Assembly: GCA_024867545.1 (NCBI GenBank) | Contig: JANFNE010000025.1 | Span: forward strand, 744,001 to 808,000 | From: Phytopythium helicoides | Lineage: Eukaryota > Oomycota > Peronosporomycetes > Pythiales > Pythiaceae | Reading direction: 5' to 3' | DNA: 64,000 nt | In this document: in pieces, positions 34,983-47,314 of the stretch | Numbering within the stretch: the stretch's first letter is position 1 | How the letters are laid out: the number at the start of each line of letters is the position of its first letter | Position numbers and translations under genes: made by a program | The notes under the pieces: model-generated | Told to the model about the DNA's origin: nothing | The model's input: the letters and a program-made list of their open reading frames with translations, nothing else | Databases searched by the model: none

Positions 34983-37900
34983 TCACACGGCGAACGGATT
35001 GAGCGCCGCAGCAGCGTCGTCCTCGTCCGGTTCCTCGTCCACAGCCGACGTGAGTGAGCTGCTCGACGGCGATCGGTAGTTGGCAGGCGTTGCCAGTGGC
35101 TTGGGGGCGGGAGCCGACACGGAAGATCCGCCCCAGAGCGACCACACGCCGCCCAAAAGGCCCGCTGGAAGCGTCCTCCAGTGGGTTGGCGGCCTGCGCG
35201 CGCTCGAGCTCCTGCGGCGAAAACTGCAGCACGGTAGCGATCACGGGCACCAGGCGCGCGCGCTCGCTCGAGTTGTGGCTCTCCACAAACTTGAACATGA
35301 CGTTCTTGAGGTACTGCACGTTGGCAAAATGAAATCACGTGAGTCGTTGAGCGGACTAGTGGCGATTCGAGCAATAGCTGGCATGCATACCTCGAGGTTT
35401 ACTGCGCCAGGGGATCGCTCAGCCAGCTCCTGGAAGCGCTGCTTCTGGCGCTGGGCCTCTTCACATAGAGCTTGGGTGTCCTCGTACTGTGCAGACGAGC
35501 ACCATGTCAGCTGGATCCAACAACGAGCACGCGAGGACCTACGCACCTTCTTCTGGAAGTACTGCGCCTTCTCCTCCCATGCGCGGATCTGCTGCGCCAG
35601 CAGCGCCGTCTGCATTGTCAACACGTGTCCGTAGGTCAGCCATGCTGTCAGAGGAGCGCATTCACACACAAAATCACCTACCTTGGAGGAATCAAAATCA
35701 GCCTCGTTGGGCTCAGGAAGCGCCTCGAGGCGGGCAAGCGGGATGGCGCGAGAGTCGGCGACAGCTGCCGACAGATGAAGCTCCTGCTCGGCATCCGACG
35801 TGGGGGACGACGATCGGAACAAGCTGTTGTTGCCCTCATACTCGACGGAGAGCGATGACGACGCCGTCGACGACGAGCGACGCTCCTTCTCAGACATGTA
35901 GAGCGGGCCAAAACCGCCACGGTCGCTGCGCGGAACGCTCGACCGCCGCAGAGCAGCAGTCGCCTCCTGCAGCTGGTGTTTGAGCAGTGCAATCTCGTCA
36001 TCCTTCTCCTTTGTCAGATCAAGCTCGCGGGAATCGCGCTCTTCGAGCTCGCGCTTGAGGTCAGCGATCTCGCCTTCAGCGCCGCATTCGCCTCGCGGAG
36101 ATCGTTCAGATTGTTCTCCAGCGGCGTTTGCTCCCGAATGACCGCCTCCATGCGAGCAACCTCGGCCTCGAGAGCTCGGATCTCCGCCTGCAGCGTGCTC
36201 TTTCAAGCTCGCGCTTCTCCACAGCAGGCAGCGTGCCGAACGCTCTCTTCACGCGAGGACGGCAGGTCGCCTCGGCGTCCTTGGCCAGCCGCGTCAGCCT
36301 CGGCCTCAAGCGCCGCGATCCGCCCCTTCGCCGTCATGAGCTCTTCCTCCAGTCGAGCCACGTCTCGGCGCTCTTCTTCAAGTTCTGCTTGTGGTCGGCT
36401 GTCGCCTTCTTGAGCGCCACGTGCGCGCGCTTCTTGTACGTCTCGAGCTGCGCTCGTGCCGTGCTCGCAGCGTCTGTTTCAGTCGCAAGCTGAGACCGAA
36501 GCGCCTCGACCTCAAGCTTCAAGTTCGCAAGCGACTCATGCAGTCCCACAGTCTCGCGAGTTTCCTCCTGTAACTGCTTGATCGTATCCTGCGCAACAGC
36601 CAGATCGCGTGCTGCTTCGCGTTGCTGCGTCCCAGCCGCGTCTGCGGCAGCCTGTAGAGCCACGTCCTTCTCCTCAACAGAGCGCGAAAGCGCTGATAAC
36701 TGCTCGTGCAATGCCGAGAGTTGGGCTTGCAGGTCGCTAATCGTGGACTGAGAAACCTCCGCTACTCTTGTCTTGTCGGAAACAGCTTCATCTCGTTCAG
36801 TGCAAGCTGCTGCAAGCTCATCACGCGTTGAATCGAGTTGCAGCGCAAGCATGTTGAGCTGCTCCTGGGCGCTTTGCTTTGCACTTGGCAGCTTCGTGCT
36901 GAGTATGACTCCACTCGCGCGTCAAGCGCTCCATCTCCTCACTCGCAAGGCGCAGTTGCTCCTCAATTGATCGGCGCTCGTCAATCTGGGTTGACTTCTC
37001 GTGCATGAGCTCAGCATTTCTTGCCTCAAGTTGCTCGATTGCGAGCTTGTGCTCATTGACGAAGCTTTCCAACTCCTGCACTGTGTTCTGGAACCCATCG
37101 CGCTCGTTAACCAGCTCCTGGACCTGCGACTGCAGCGTTTCTGCTAGCTCCTGGTGTTGGTTGATCGCTGCTGATAGTCGTTCAACTTCAGCCCCGTGCT
37201 GCTCGACAGCAGAAGCAGACTCGCGTTTAGACGTGTCGTACAGCCCTTGGAGCTCTCCGATCTGAGTTTCCAGGCTGCTGATTTGTAGTTTCGCATCATG
37301 GGCAGCAGCTGACAACTCGGATACTTCGGCATGGTGCTGCTCGTAACACGATCGAGATCCCGTTGCAGGGACTCTTTTCTGTCTGGATCGCAATGACCAC
37401 CGAGTTGAGTTTGCTTAGTTTCTCAGACGACTCGTTCACCACAGCGCTGGCACGCTCTGCTTCCTCTTGCCGCCGCTCGACTTCTTGGCTCAACTCAGTC
37501 TGAGACAGTGAGAGTTTTTCACCGAGCTCTTCGACTTCCTTCTCGAGGTCGCTAATTCTTCTCGATGCCTCAGTGGTGGCCGCCTCATGCTGCTCAACTG
37601 CAGTCTTGGCGCTTCTGGATGGAGCCTTGCAGATCAAGTCTCCAGTTGCTCGCACTTCCCAGTGAGCTCGTCCACACGACTCTGAAGAGTCTGAATGTCG
37701 TTTGGCTGCCTTGCTAGCAGTAGTTGCCGCCAACTGAGCCTCTGCGTCACGCTGCACCGATACTTGCTCGAGCTCACTCTGAGCACGTTCGCTGGTCTTG
37801 CGCAGCTCAAGAAGCTGCTTCTGCAGACTCTCGATTTCTTGTCCCTGCCGCTGAAACAGCAACAGCTCGATGCTCAATCTCCACTTCATGCTCAGAGACC

Positions 37901-40900
37901 ACGCGATCGAGCTCGGATTGTAGCTTCTGGAACTCCTCACTCGCTTGACTAGCTGCAGCAGCTGCCTTCTCTACTTCTGCATCTCTCTCCTTTGACACGC
38001 ATTCCAACTCCTCTCGCAGCTCCTGGATTTGCTTGGTGTGCTCAGAAAGTTGGGTGTGCAAATCCCGGATCATTTCTGCGTCTTCATGAGTGCTTGCTTC
38101 CAACTGCTCGATCTGCGACTGCATGCGCCTTTACCGCAGCTTCCAACTCTTTTTGGATGCGCTCAATCTCCGCACTGCGGTCAGCAAGTTGGCGCTCCAG
38201 GTTCTGGATATGCTCGGCAGAGTCGTCGGCAGCAGCCTTCGACTGCTCCACCTCCAGCGCATGAGCCTCACGGCTGCTCTTCAAGTTGACTTCAAGGCGT
38301 TCGCACACTGCGCTCCGCTCGGCAAGTTCAGCACTCAGATTCTTGATCTCTTCCGCTGCTTGAGCTGCAGTTGCGATGGCCTGCTCAGTCTCGGATGCAT
38401 GACGCATGGTCTCGCTAGAGAGTTGTGATTGCAACGCTTCACACTTGCCTGTCATCGCCGCCAGCTTTGCTTCAAGGTCACGGATGGTTTCGGTCGAAGT
38501 GCTAGATACACGATCAATCTCTTCTTGAGCACCTGCCAACGCCGTCTCCAGCTCGGATAGCTTCGCTTCGAGGCCATTGATCGACTCAGTAGCAAATCTA
38601 GAGGCAGACTCGAGTTCCTCTCGCAACTTGGTCAGCTTGCTCCTCCATCAGCTCCTCGGTCTTGGCAATGCGTTTCTCGAGCTCCGCAACCTGCGAACGA
38701 AGCTCCAACTCCGTTTCCTCCCGAGACTGCAAGTTGCTTCGTCAGGCTCTCCACCTTCTCGCGCAACTCTTGGCATTTAGATTCCTCAGCTGCAACCGAA
38801 GCGATAGCAGCATCTCGCTCCTCTGAAATGGTCTCGCGCGTCTCGGAGATTGAGGCAATGAGCGCCTGCGCCGTTGCAGAACTGCTCCTCCATAGACTTG
38901 AGCGCCTCCTTCGCAGAACTCTCGGCCGCTCGGATCTGGGTGAGCTGCTCCTCTAATGCTTGCGTTTCTGACTCGCGTCGCGCCTCAAGCGCCTGCAGAT
39001 CACTCTGGGACTTCTTGAGCTTTTCCACAACCAGCTTCTTGTTTGCCTTCACCTTCTCAAGCTTGGCTTTGGTTGCATTGTGTTGTTCAGTTAGAACAAA
39101 GAGAGCATCTTGTGCGCTAGTCTCCGACATGCGGATTCGCATGAGCTCTTCTTCGCCCTCTTGCCTCTCCGACATTCGCTGCGAGTGGATATCGTCGAGT
39201 TCAGACTCCAGAGTCTCCACCTTCTCGTTCGCTGCCTCCAAGTCAGCAGTGAGCTGCTTGGTCGTCGCTTCCGCACGGGCGTTCAGCTCGCTCAATTCCG
39301 TCTTCAACGCCGCAACGGCAGCTGATTGCTCCGAAAGGGCGCCTTCAAGCTCCAGCTTTTCATTAGTAAGAGTTGAAAACTGAGACTTCAGATCATCCAG
39401 CTGCGCCACAACTTCCTTCGCCTCACTCGAAGACGCTGCGTAAGATTGCTCGAGCTGAGCAAGAGCGCCTTGGAGTTCCCTCTTCTCCACTTCGGCAGAT
39501 TCTAGCTTCTCCTGCAACTCGCACGATACCTGTGAAGACTCGTCCAACTGACTCTGCAAGTCCCTCAACGACTGCTCTGAAGTCGCTTGATGCTCCGATA
39601 GCTTGACATCTAAACTCTCCAGCTCGGCTTGTTTTTCTTCCACGCCGAGGACGAGAGCCTTGACGTCAGCCGCGAATTGGACTTTGATTTGGGACAGCTG
39701 CTCCTGAGTGGACTCAAGCTCAACAAGCTTACTCTCCAGCTCTTCTTCAATGTCGCGGCTCTTCTGCAGCAGCTCGTCGCGCTCGGTCTGCAAACGCTTC
39801 GCAAGCTCCGACTTTTCGTAAAGTTGAGCGTTCGCGTCCTCTGTGGCCATGTAGTGGGAAGCGATGGCTTCTTCAAGCTCCTGCACCGTGCTGTCCCGCT
39901 CTTGCTCCAGGTCTTCAACGGTAGATTTCAACTCGTCTAACTCATTCTGAAGCGCGCACGTAGATTTATCCATCTTTTCGTCAGCGCAGTCTTCTCTGCA
40001 ATCACGCTCTTGATCTGCTCTTCAAGTGTCTCGATAGATTCGTTCAGCATACATTTCTCCTTTCGCAGCGCGGCAAGTTCGTCCGACGACTGCTCGAGCT
40101 GAGTTTCCATCTCTTCGATTCGCTGAGACGACGACTCATTGGCTTCTGACAACTCAGTTGTGAGGTCTGCGGCTTGCTGTTCAAGCGTCGTGATACTCGC
40201 CTCCAATTGCTCAATGATCACGTCCGACTGGTCAAGCTTCACTTCGAGGGAGGTCTTTTCTTCCTCCAGCATGTACATTCGTTCCCGGAGGCGGTCAATC
40301 TCCTCATCGGATCGGTCAAGAGCATCTTCGAGTTGTGCGCGAAGATCCTGCTTGTCTGTCTCGAGCTCAGCAATCTTGTCGGCAAGTTCGTCTAGCTGCT
40401 CCTCGAGCTCCTGCTTCGCAAACTCTTGTGACGACGCGATCTCTGCCTTGTGTTCCTCCGAGCTGATAATCTGCTCCTGGAGGCGCGAGATTTCGCCAAA
40501 CAAACGCGTACGCTCGTCCTTGAGCATATTGGTAGTCGTGCGGAACGCCTCAAATTCCACAACTTTCTCTTCCAACTTTCCCTCGCTCTTCTCCAGTTTC
40601 GCCTTGATAGCCTCGTACTCCTCCGCCAGTTGTTCTTTTTCGCCCTCTAGTGCTCGGATCTGATCTTCCAACGAGGCAATTATCGTAACCATCTGCTCGA
40701 GCTGCTCCTCTTGCTCAGTGATTTTGTCCTGAGCGTTTGAGAGGCGCTCTTCAAGCTCCGACTTTTCCTCTAATCGCTCTTGCAGAGCGAGCTCCAAGTT
40801 TTGTTTGGCTTCATAAGCGGCTTGGAGCTTCTTCTCCATTTCGATCATCTCGATCAATGCTGCCTCAAACTCTTTCCGCTCTGCCTCAATCGATGTACTT

Positions 40901-43166
40901 TGAGGTTGACCAGCTGGGGATTTTTGGGAGATATCGACCAGCTTCTTTTCGAGCGCCGAGAGTTGTTGCTTCTGTTCGAGGAACTCCACCTTAGCTTGAA
41001 CAAGCGACGATCGCAGGTTTTCGACTTCCCGGTCACGCTCTTGCCAGCTTTCAGATTCAGTCTTGCTCTCCGCGATGGCATGAAGTTCGTTGATGCGCTC
41101 TTCCAGCACATCGTTCTCTGCCTTGATGTCTGCAAGGTCACTCTGAAGTGAATCCTTCTCCTCCTGGAGGCGGCTAATTTCTCCCTTGAGTGACTCAAAC
41201 TTCGCCTCGAATGCAGCCTTTTCGCGAGCAAAGGTTTGAAGATGCTGTTCTAGCGTATCGTCTTTTGCACGCAATTGCTCCAAGAACGCTGCGTTCGCTG
41301 CAGCTAAAGATTCCATCTGCGTGGAGAGCGTTTCGATCTCCGAGGCTGTCTCCCGGTGCGCACCAACGAGCGATTCGTGATCCTGCTTCAGCTTGACAGC
41401 GCCGTCTGCAGTCTTGGCCACTTCGAAAATCATGCGCAGATTCTCGGCCTTGATAGCAGCCATCTCAGCCTCTACTTCTTCAATACGAGCACGAGCCTTT
41501 TCCAGCTCGGCTCGGAGCTCCACGTCCGGGGAAGAGTTTGATGTCACCTCGTTCTCCTTCGCTTGCAGTTCATGTCGTGCCTGCTCAAGCTCAAGTTCAT
41601 ATGAGTGGATCTTTTTGGCCATCACCTTGCTTTCGAACTGAAGCTGCTCGACCTGCGCGTTCAGCTCCTTCACGTGCGCATTGAGCATATCTACGGCGGC
41701 CGAATCATGATGACCATCGCACTGGCACTCGCTCTCGCTTGTCATTGTGGGGCGCTCGCCGTCTGAGTCGCTTCCACTGGCTATATCGCCTCGTGTAGGA
41801 AGAACCAAGTCGCTAAACCGGATTTCGTATTCGGCGACTTGTTCCGACAGCAGCTGCATTTCCCTGTTCTTGGTGTCCAAGAGTGATGCGAGGTTGTCGA
41901 ATGTCAAGTCTACGCCCATATGCACTAGCACCTGCTCACGTAGCTCATCGAGTTCGGCGACATCTTGAAGCGCCTTAGAGTTAGAGGATTGGAGACTGAC
42001 TAACTCGGCATTTAGACTGGAGCGCTCAGTCTCCCACGACTCCTGTTCGGCTCGAAGTTGCTCGTGAAGCAGCCCAAGCTCGAGCTCGAGATCCTTGATG
42101 CGCTGTGAGTGCTCATTATTATGCTCACCTGTTGAAGTAGCTGAATCCGTTGCATCGAGCTTTTCTTGGAGCGCTTTGTTGTCTGCTGTCATTTGTTCGA
42201 GCTTCGCCGCAAACTCTTCTTGTAGACGTCGAGCCTCGGCTTCTTGCTGTTTCCATGCTGCTACCTGTTGTGTGACGTCAGCAACCTTGTCTACAAGGCG
42301 CGCGTTCTCTGCCGCGAGCTCGAGGCATTCGCGCTCCTGCTGCTGTTTCTCTTCGACCACGGCTGCGATCCGGTCTTTTAACCGCGCGTTCTCGTCCTGT
42401 AGCACAACGATGCGCGTGCCCTCCTGTGTCAGCTGTTCGTTAAGCTCGGTCATGACCTCTGCGTCCTTTTCCTGCTGCGCCTTGAGCTCGACCTTGAATG
42501 CCTCGACCTTGACCATGGCGATCTCCAGCTCGCCGGTCTGCTCTTCTAGTCGCTGCTGCAGCGTGTGGTACCTGCCAACGACGTCGCGCAGCTGTCCCTC
42601 GATCTCTGCCCTTTCGCCCTCCTTGTCTGCGAGCTCCTTCTCGAGCGTGTGCACGCGCGCGGCGGTGGCGAATGCCTGCGCGTGTCCGTTGGCGTCTCCC
42701 GCGTTCTCGCTGGCCGTGGGCTCCGCCTGCTTGGCTGGCGACTTTAGCAGCTCGTTCTCCTCCTTGGCCTCCTGCAGCTGCTTTTGCATGACGCGGCACT
42801 TGCCCACGACCTGCTTGAGCTTGTCGATGAGCTCTCGCTTCTCGTCCTCAAGCCGGTGCACCTCGCCCTCGTCCGCTGCGTCCCTGCCTGCGTCCTCGCC
42901 GCGGCCGCGCTCCTCCGCGAGCGCCTGGTACTGGGTCTGCAGCGCGCGGTACCGCGCCACCACGTCGTGCAGTTTGCGCAGCAGCGCCTGGTTCTCCTGC
43001 CGCACGGCGTCGTCCGCTGCTGCAGATCGCGATCGACAGTCCGTCAGCGCGCGACTCCACGACGTTCACGACGCGCGACCCGCTGACGGCCCGCCCGTCG
43101 CGAGCCTCGCTAATGCTTCACACATGGCCGCGTACCTGGCGCGTCGGGCGCGGCGGGCGTCTCCAT
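34983..43166 (-). CDS. Giant coiled-coil golgin with C-terminal GRIP domain
   Basis: GRIP golgins bind Arl1 or Rab GTPases on trans-Golgi membranes and tether vesicles. A 31-nt first exon (43,136-43,166) splices by a 116-nt GTACGC intron to an almost unbroken heptad-repeat coiled coil of over 1,000 residues (to about 39,960), then about 1,300 more coiled-coil residues. The C-terminal exons are joined by three phase-0 introns, 35,610-35,681, 35,487-35,546 and 35,314-35,390. The GRIP domain is clear: YLKNVMFKFVES, then LVPVIATVLQFSPQELERA, and the tail GLLGGVWSLWGGS ending at 34,983. Between 39,970 and about 36,070 the coiled coil hops between frames a dozen or more times, and once more near 35,165; each hop needs one base. 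The intact GRIP end argues for a living gene with assembly indels, but decay is possible. Confidence 0.8.
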
Positions 43167-43647
43167 GGCGGCGCGCGGCGTCCTGGCCGGGGCAGCCTTG
43201 CCGTGCGGTGACTATCGAATAGGCGGCGGCGTCCGCAAAGGCGGGGCGGCATACTGAAGCCAAGTAAAACGTGGCTCCCACACGTGGATCATGGGCGGCG
43301 GAAAGAGTATGGAGGATAGTATGAGCATACTCAAACCCAGAAGCCGCACTGGCGTGCGGGAAGTTGTGCCTCAACATTCGACAAGGTTGACGTTTCTTTG
43401 CGGTTTCGTATGGTTTGTAATGATTTGCTGTCACTGTACAGGTTTACGGATCGCGCACGCGATTCGCCAGCTGGTATTGGCCAAAGGTCGCCGACTCAGT
43501 TCCGGCTCTTTCGTCAACTTTATGAGACACATACAGAGCTCGAGCTATTTTCTGAGCCCAACTCAGCCTCTGAGCCCCAATCTTCCGACTTGAAACGACG
43601 CAAGCGAAGGAGGAGATCGGACCTCATTTGACGTAGCACTGGCCCAC
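43167..43647. other. Intergenic, no feature seen
   Basis: This 480 bp upstream of the golgin start contains only short chance frames. It should hold the golgin promoter and the 3' end of the minus-strand gene that stops at 43,648. Confidence 0.5.
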
Positions 43648-44340
43648 TCAACGTGGCGCGCGACTCGACGCCCCGCTCGGCGGTCGATTGGGCTCGAGAC
43701 GCTGGCGATGCGGCAGCAGCTCCAGCACCAGCGCGTCACGCGCGAGCTGCCTTCGCTTGTGCAGCAGCGCGGCGAAGAGCTGCTCGGCGGTTCGCAGCTG
43801 CTGCTCCCGCCCCGCATGGGGTTCGGTGGAGTTGGGTGCTGCGTCTGGGAAGCTGTGTCTGGTGGTGGCTGAATCTGGAGACTGAGAGGGCAACAAGCCG
43901 AGTGCGCGGAAGGCAGAGCGCTCAATGGCGTCCTGAGTGTGGCGTGGCAAGAGAAAGTTGTCAGCAGCCTGTTTCAAATGACCGCACGTAATTATCAGAC
44001 TCACCAGTTGTGAGTTGGCGTCGCAAGTGCGTGTCGCCCACAGCTCACGGTCTTCATCCTCTACTATCGCTTGACGAAAAGCGTCTACTGCTGTCTGCAT
44101 GTGACTGTCCAATAGGCTGGCCTCCCCCACGGGTCTGCAACACGCCAGGTTAGAGCGACTTGATTGAGGCTACGATCGCACACACATGCATACCTCCTTC
44201 GTTTACGAGGCTGGACTAGCAACGTGGTGCGAGCTCTCGAGGTACTCGTCCCATGCAGCCCACTTTTGCGACGCACAAGATGAGATCCCTCCGCGATCAC
44301 GGAGCTTGTAGCAGCGCTCGTGAGCCTCACACGATCGACT
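43648..44340 (-). CDS. Hypothetical protein, three exons, helical C-terminus
   Basis: Exons joined in phase by two introns with good signals: one near 44,138-44,197 (GTATGC donor, TGTTGCAG acceptor) and one near 43,934-44,003 (GTGAGT donor, CACACTCAG acceptor). The joined frame reads VQPRKRRPVGEASLLDSH, then AVDAFRQAIVEDEDRELW and TCDANSQLDAIERSAFRAL. It ends in an Arg/Leu-rich helix (EQLFAALLHKRRQLARDALV) and a stop at 43,648. I do not recognise the family. The start is unclear: the frame opens only with a GTG at 44,330, and it could be the 3' part of the gene just upstream. Confidence 0.45.
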
Positions 44341-45300
44341 TTACATCCTCCTCCGTGATGTCATGAGCTGGTTGACGCACGGGTGGTCCTCGCCAAAGAG
44401 GTGGGCCATCTCGGTGAACAGCAGCACAATCTCCGCATCGGTGAAGTAGTCGCTCAGCACAGCACCCTGGCTGCTCGATTGTGAGCTGGGATTCTTGTAC
44501 TTGTCCTTACGCTGCCGCTTTCGCACGATGCTGTCCACCACCATCTTGACAGCTTCGATGTCCGCGTTTGACGCAGCATTGCTCGTGCCTTGTCCATGAA
44601 GGCCTTAGGAGACGACTTGGCGAGTCGAGGACGCTTTCCCAAAGCACCTCCGACACTCGCGTTGTGTCGAAACGCGCGCCTCCATGTCGGTGCATGCTCT
44701 ACGTAGGGAACGCGCTCGCCTCCTCGCTGGATGTAGAGATTCGCGGAGAGCAGGAGATGCGCATCGAGAGGCCGCAGCTGCTCAGGGTCCATCCAGACGC
44801 GCATGCAGACCGATCCAAAGTCTAAGCACGGCAGACGGAGGCGGGGTCCTCCTGTGGGCTTCGTCCGAGTCACTATCGCGCACCTCTGGCCTCGGCGAGA
44901 GCGACATGCGCTGCAGTCTCGCGGTCTGCAGCTCGTACGCCAGCGTCCGCTCGAAGCGCAGCACGTATCGTCTGGCCGGGAGCGCCTGCAGCAGCTCGAA
45001 CCGCAGCTGTGTGGCGTCCTGGCCGCCCTGGAAGAAGCATGTGAGCCCGTCCGCCTCGAAGCAGCACCAGCTCACGACCGCCACGGGCGGCGTCATCTGC
45101 GCGTCGCTCGGCCGCTCGTCGCTCGCGGGCGGCGGCAGCAACGGCGCCAGCACCGCCGGCGCGTCATCGTCGACGTCGCGAGCAGTAGGCGCGCGCTCCG
45201 GCAGCTTCAGCAGCGCGTCGCCCGCCGGCAGCCGCCGCAGCCAGAGCTGCGCGTCCAGGAACGCCTCGCGCTCCATATTCCGGCAATTCCGACGGATCAT
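44341..45300 (-). CDS. Hypothetical protein (5' part clear, 3' part in changing frames)
   Basis: Starts at ATG 45,300 (MIRRNCRN) or 45,276 (MEREAFLDAQLWLRRLP). The first part includes VAVVSWCCFEADGLTCFFQG and LRFERTLAYELQTARLQRM, which looks like a small beta-rich domain I cannot name. Coding then moves to a second frame (CMRVWMDPEQLRPLDAHLL, an AFMDKARA helix) through a candidate 52-nt intron beginning GTGACT near 44,875, and to a third frame (ADIEAVKMVVDSIVRKRQR, YFTDAEIVLLFTEMAHLF) that stops at 44,341. The second change has no obvious intron. The N-terminus faces the tyrosinase gene across 304 bp. Confidence 0.5.
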
Positions 45301-45604
45301 CGCAGCTGTTTCGACGGAATCGAATATCTACACAAAACGCACCTTTTCTCTAGTAGCATACTATAAATAAGGTTAATGAATACATAAACGAGTAAGCCAA
45401 CAAGCTCTCATTACGACGCTTTTCGGTTTTGTAGCTCCTGGTCATGCACCGGCGACGTCGGCAGAGCATGGCGACCATGCGACCGACAGCCTGCTGCGTT
45501 AGTCGCCTCTGCAGGCGCCTCTACAAGCCGTTAGCCGTTAATCCGCCAGCGGATACCCACAGCACCGAGCCCTCGGCTTCCCGTCGCCTTCTCTGCCTTG
45601 AGCC
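45301..45604. promoter_or_regulatory. Divergent promoter between the hypothetical gene and the tyrosinase-like gene
   Basis: The two ATGs (45,300 minus, 45,605 plus) are 304 bp apart. The minus side is AT-rich (45,330-45,390). No initiator element could be named with confidence. Confidence 0.45.
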
Positions 45605-47198
45605 ATGCGCGTCGCCCTGTTGCTGCTGGCGGCGGTCGGTGCGGTGGCCGCGGACGTCCGCGTTCGCAAGAGCTGGGCCGCGCACTCGGACGAGGAGAAA
45701 GGTGCGGTCTCTTCGTGGCCTTCGCGGTGGATGATCGTTAAGCTAACGCCGCGCTACTAGCGCTGTACACGAGCGCCGTGGAGAAGGCCATGAGCTCTGG
45801 CGAGCACCTGCGCTTCACGCAGCTGTACATGGACGACAGCAGCCTGGGGCTCGTTGTGAACACGTGCGGCGCTCCCGCGTGGTACCGCAAGTGGTTGTTC
45901 GGGTACGAGAGCATGCTGCGATCGCTGGATGACGGGTTTGCGAACGTGACGCTGCCCTACTGGAACCTCTTCGAGGACTCGGCCAAACGCATCTCGTCGC
46001 AGACGTCGTGCAGCAGCATCCAGGAGTGCTCGCCCTTTTTGGCGGACATGGGCGGCTGCAGTGGGCCTGATGGAGTCTACAGCCTCCTTGGAGTCAATGT
46101 CATTGGCAACTGCGCCAACAGCTCCGTGGCTGCTTCTGCCTGCTCGGACGCAGACGACTGCGAAGGCTGCCTTCCTCGCGGAAACTGGGACATAGAGGAC
46201 TCCTCGCTCGAGTTTGGCCCCACTGCGCTCGTTGAGGCGTTAAAACGCGCTGGATCGAGTGCCGATGTCAGCAGCGACTCGAGTTCGTCGATTGATGTGC
46301 TTCGCGCCAGCATCCAGTCCAACTTTCAGTTCTCGCTGCACAGCATTCTCGGCGGTGTGTATGAGACGCGTGCTGCAGCGTTCGACCCTATCTTCATCGG
46401 CCACTAGTGCGTGTTCGATTGTGATTGTGCTGTGTTTGTTGGTTTGCATAACTAATCCTGTTGTTGCTTCTGGTCTCGCCTAGTGCCGCGATTGACATGG
46501 TCTACCAATACTTCCAGAACTGCAACCAGAGCATTGCGCTCACTGGGTCGTGCACCGACAACAACAGTTCTGCCATCACGTCCAAATCCACCATCCCAAT
46601 GACACTGGATGGTGTTGTTGTTGAAAAGGTTAGCAGCTTGGCCGCGCACTTCACTGATGCCGGCACAACGTTCGGCGACCTCAGCTCCCAGGATGTACAG
46701 TACGAGCTTGATGCCTTCTTGCAGGAGCTACTGAGCGCCTTCTCGCTAGAGTGCACATCAAAGGCTAGTTCCTCTGCGATCACTTTGTCGACTGAAGACA
46801 GCACATACGAGACGCAGATGAGCTCGAGGACCTGGTGGACGCCCTCGCCTCGTGCTCCGATGGCGAATCGAGCGTTAACGGCTCCACGGTGTACGAGCCG
46901 TACGCCTTCATGACATGCGAGCTGCTGTCCTCACTCCAGAACGGAGTCTTCACCAACTTTAGCTCACCCGTGCGTGAGTTCTTCCGCACATCGTCAAGTG
47001 ATGTCCCCAAGTGTGTCGACGCGTTGGCAATGGAAGCTTCACACGAAGTGACCGATCTCCTGGTCAGAAACCTGCGTAGACGATGTGTCGTCCGAGACAA
47101 GCATTGATGCGGACGACTTTGTGACGCTCTCGACAGGATTTGCGGTCGTCACACTAGGCGTGGACGGCGGTGTTGTGTACCTCAACCCAAGCAGTTAG
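45605..47198 (+). pseudogene. Secreted tyrosinase-like protein, copper sites degenerate, two frame breaks
   Basis: Exon 1 encodes a signal peptide (MRVALLLLAAVGAVAA). Introns 45,702-45,760 and 46,407-46,483 join in phase. The body has the tyrosinase layout: VRKSWAAHSDEEKALY, AWYRKWLFGYESMLRSL, VTLPYWN, and FSLHSILGGVYETRAA, FDPIFIGHYAAIDMVYQY. CuA's WHR is WYR here and the CuB His-His pair is His-Tyr, so type-3 copper binding should be lost. Coding then changes frame at about 46,812 and again at about 47,060 before a C-terminus CVDDVSSETS ending at 47,198. Many Cys suggest disulphides in a secreted protein. It could be a non-enzymatic paralogue with assembly indels or a true pseudogene. Confidence 0.7.
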
Positions 47199-47314
47199 CA
47201 AATGGCGAATAGATTACTTCGAAGTGTATTGGCGAGCTGAGTGCAGGCAAAACCCCATTTCAACGTACCGAGCATGTTGCATCGAGAAATGAAGCTGTGA
47301 ATTCTACTTGCTAG

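Noticed and set aside
42095..43222. 375-codon Ser/Cys-rich plus-strand frame
   Set aside because: Mirror image of Glu/Leu/Gln-rich coiled-coil codons in the golgin; composition is the expected antisense artefact.
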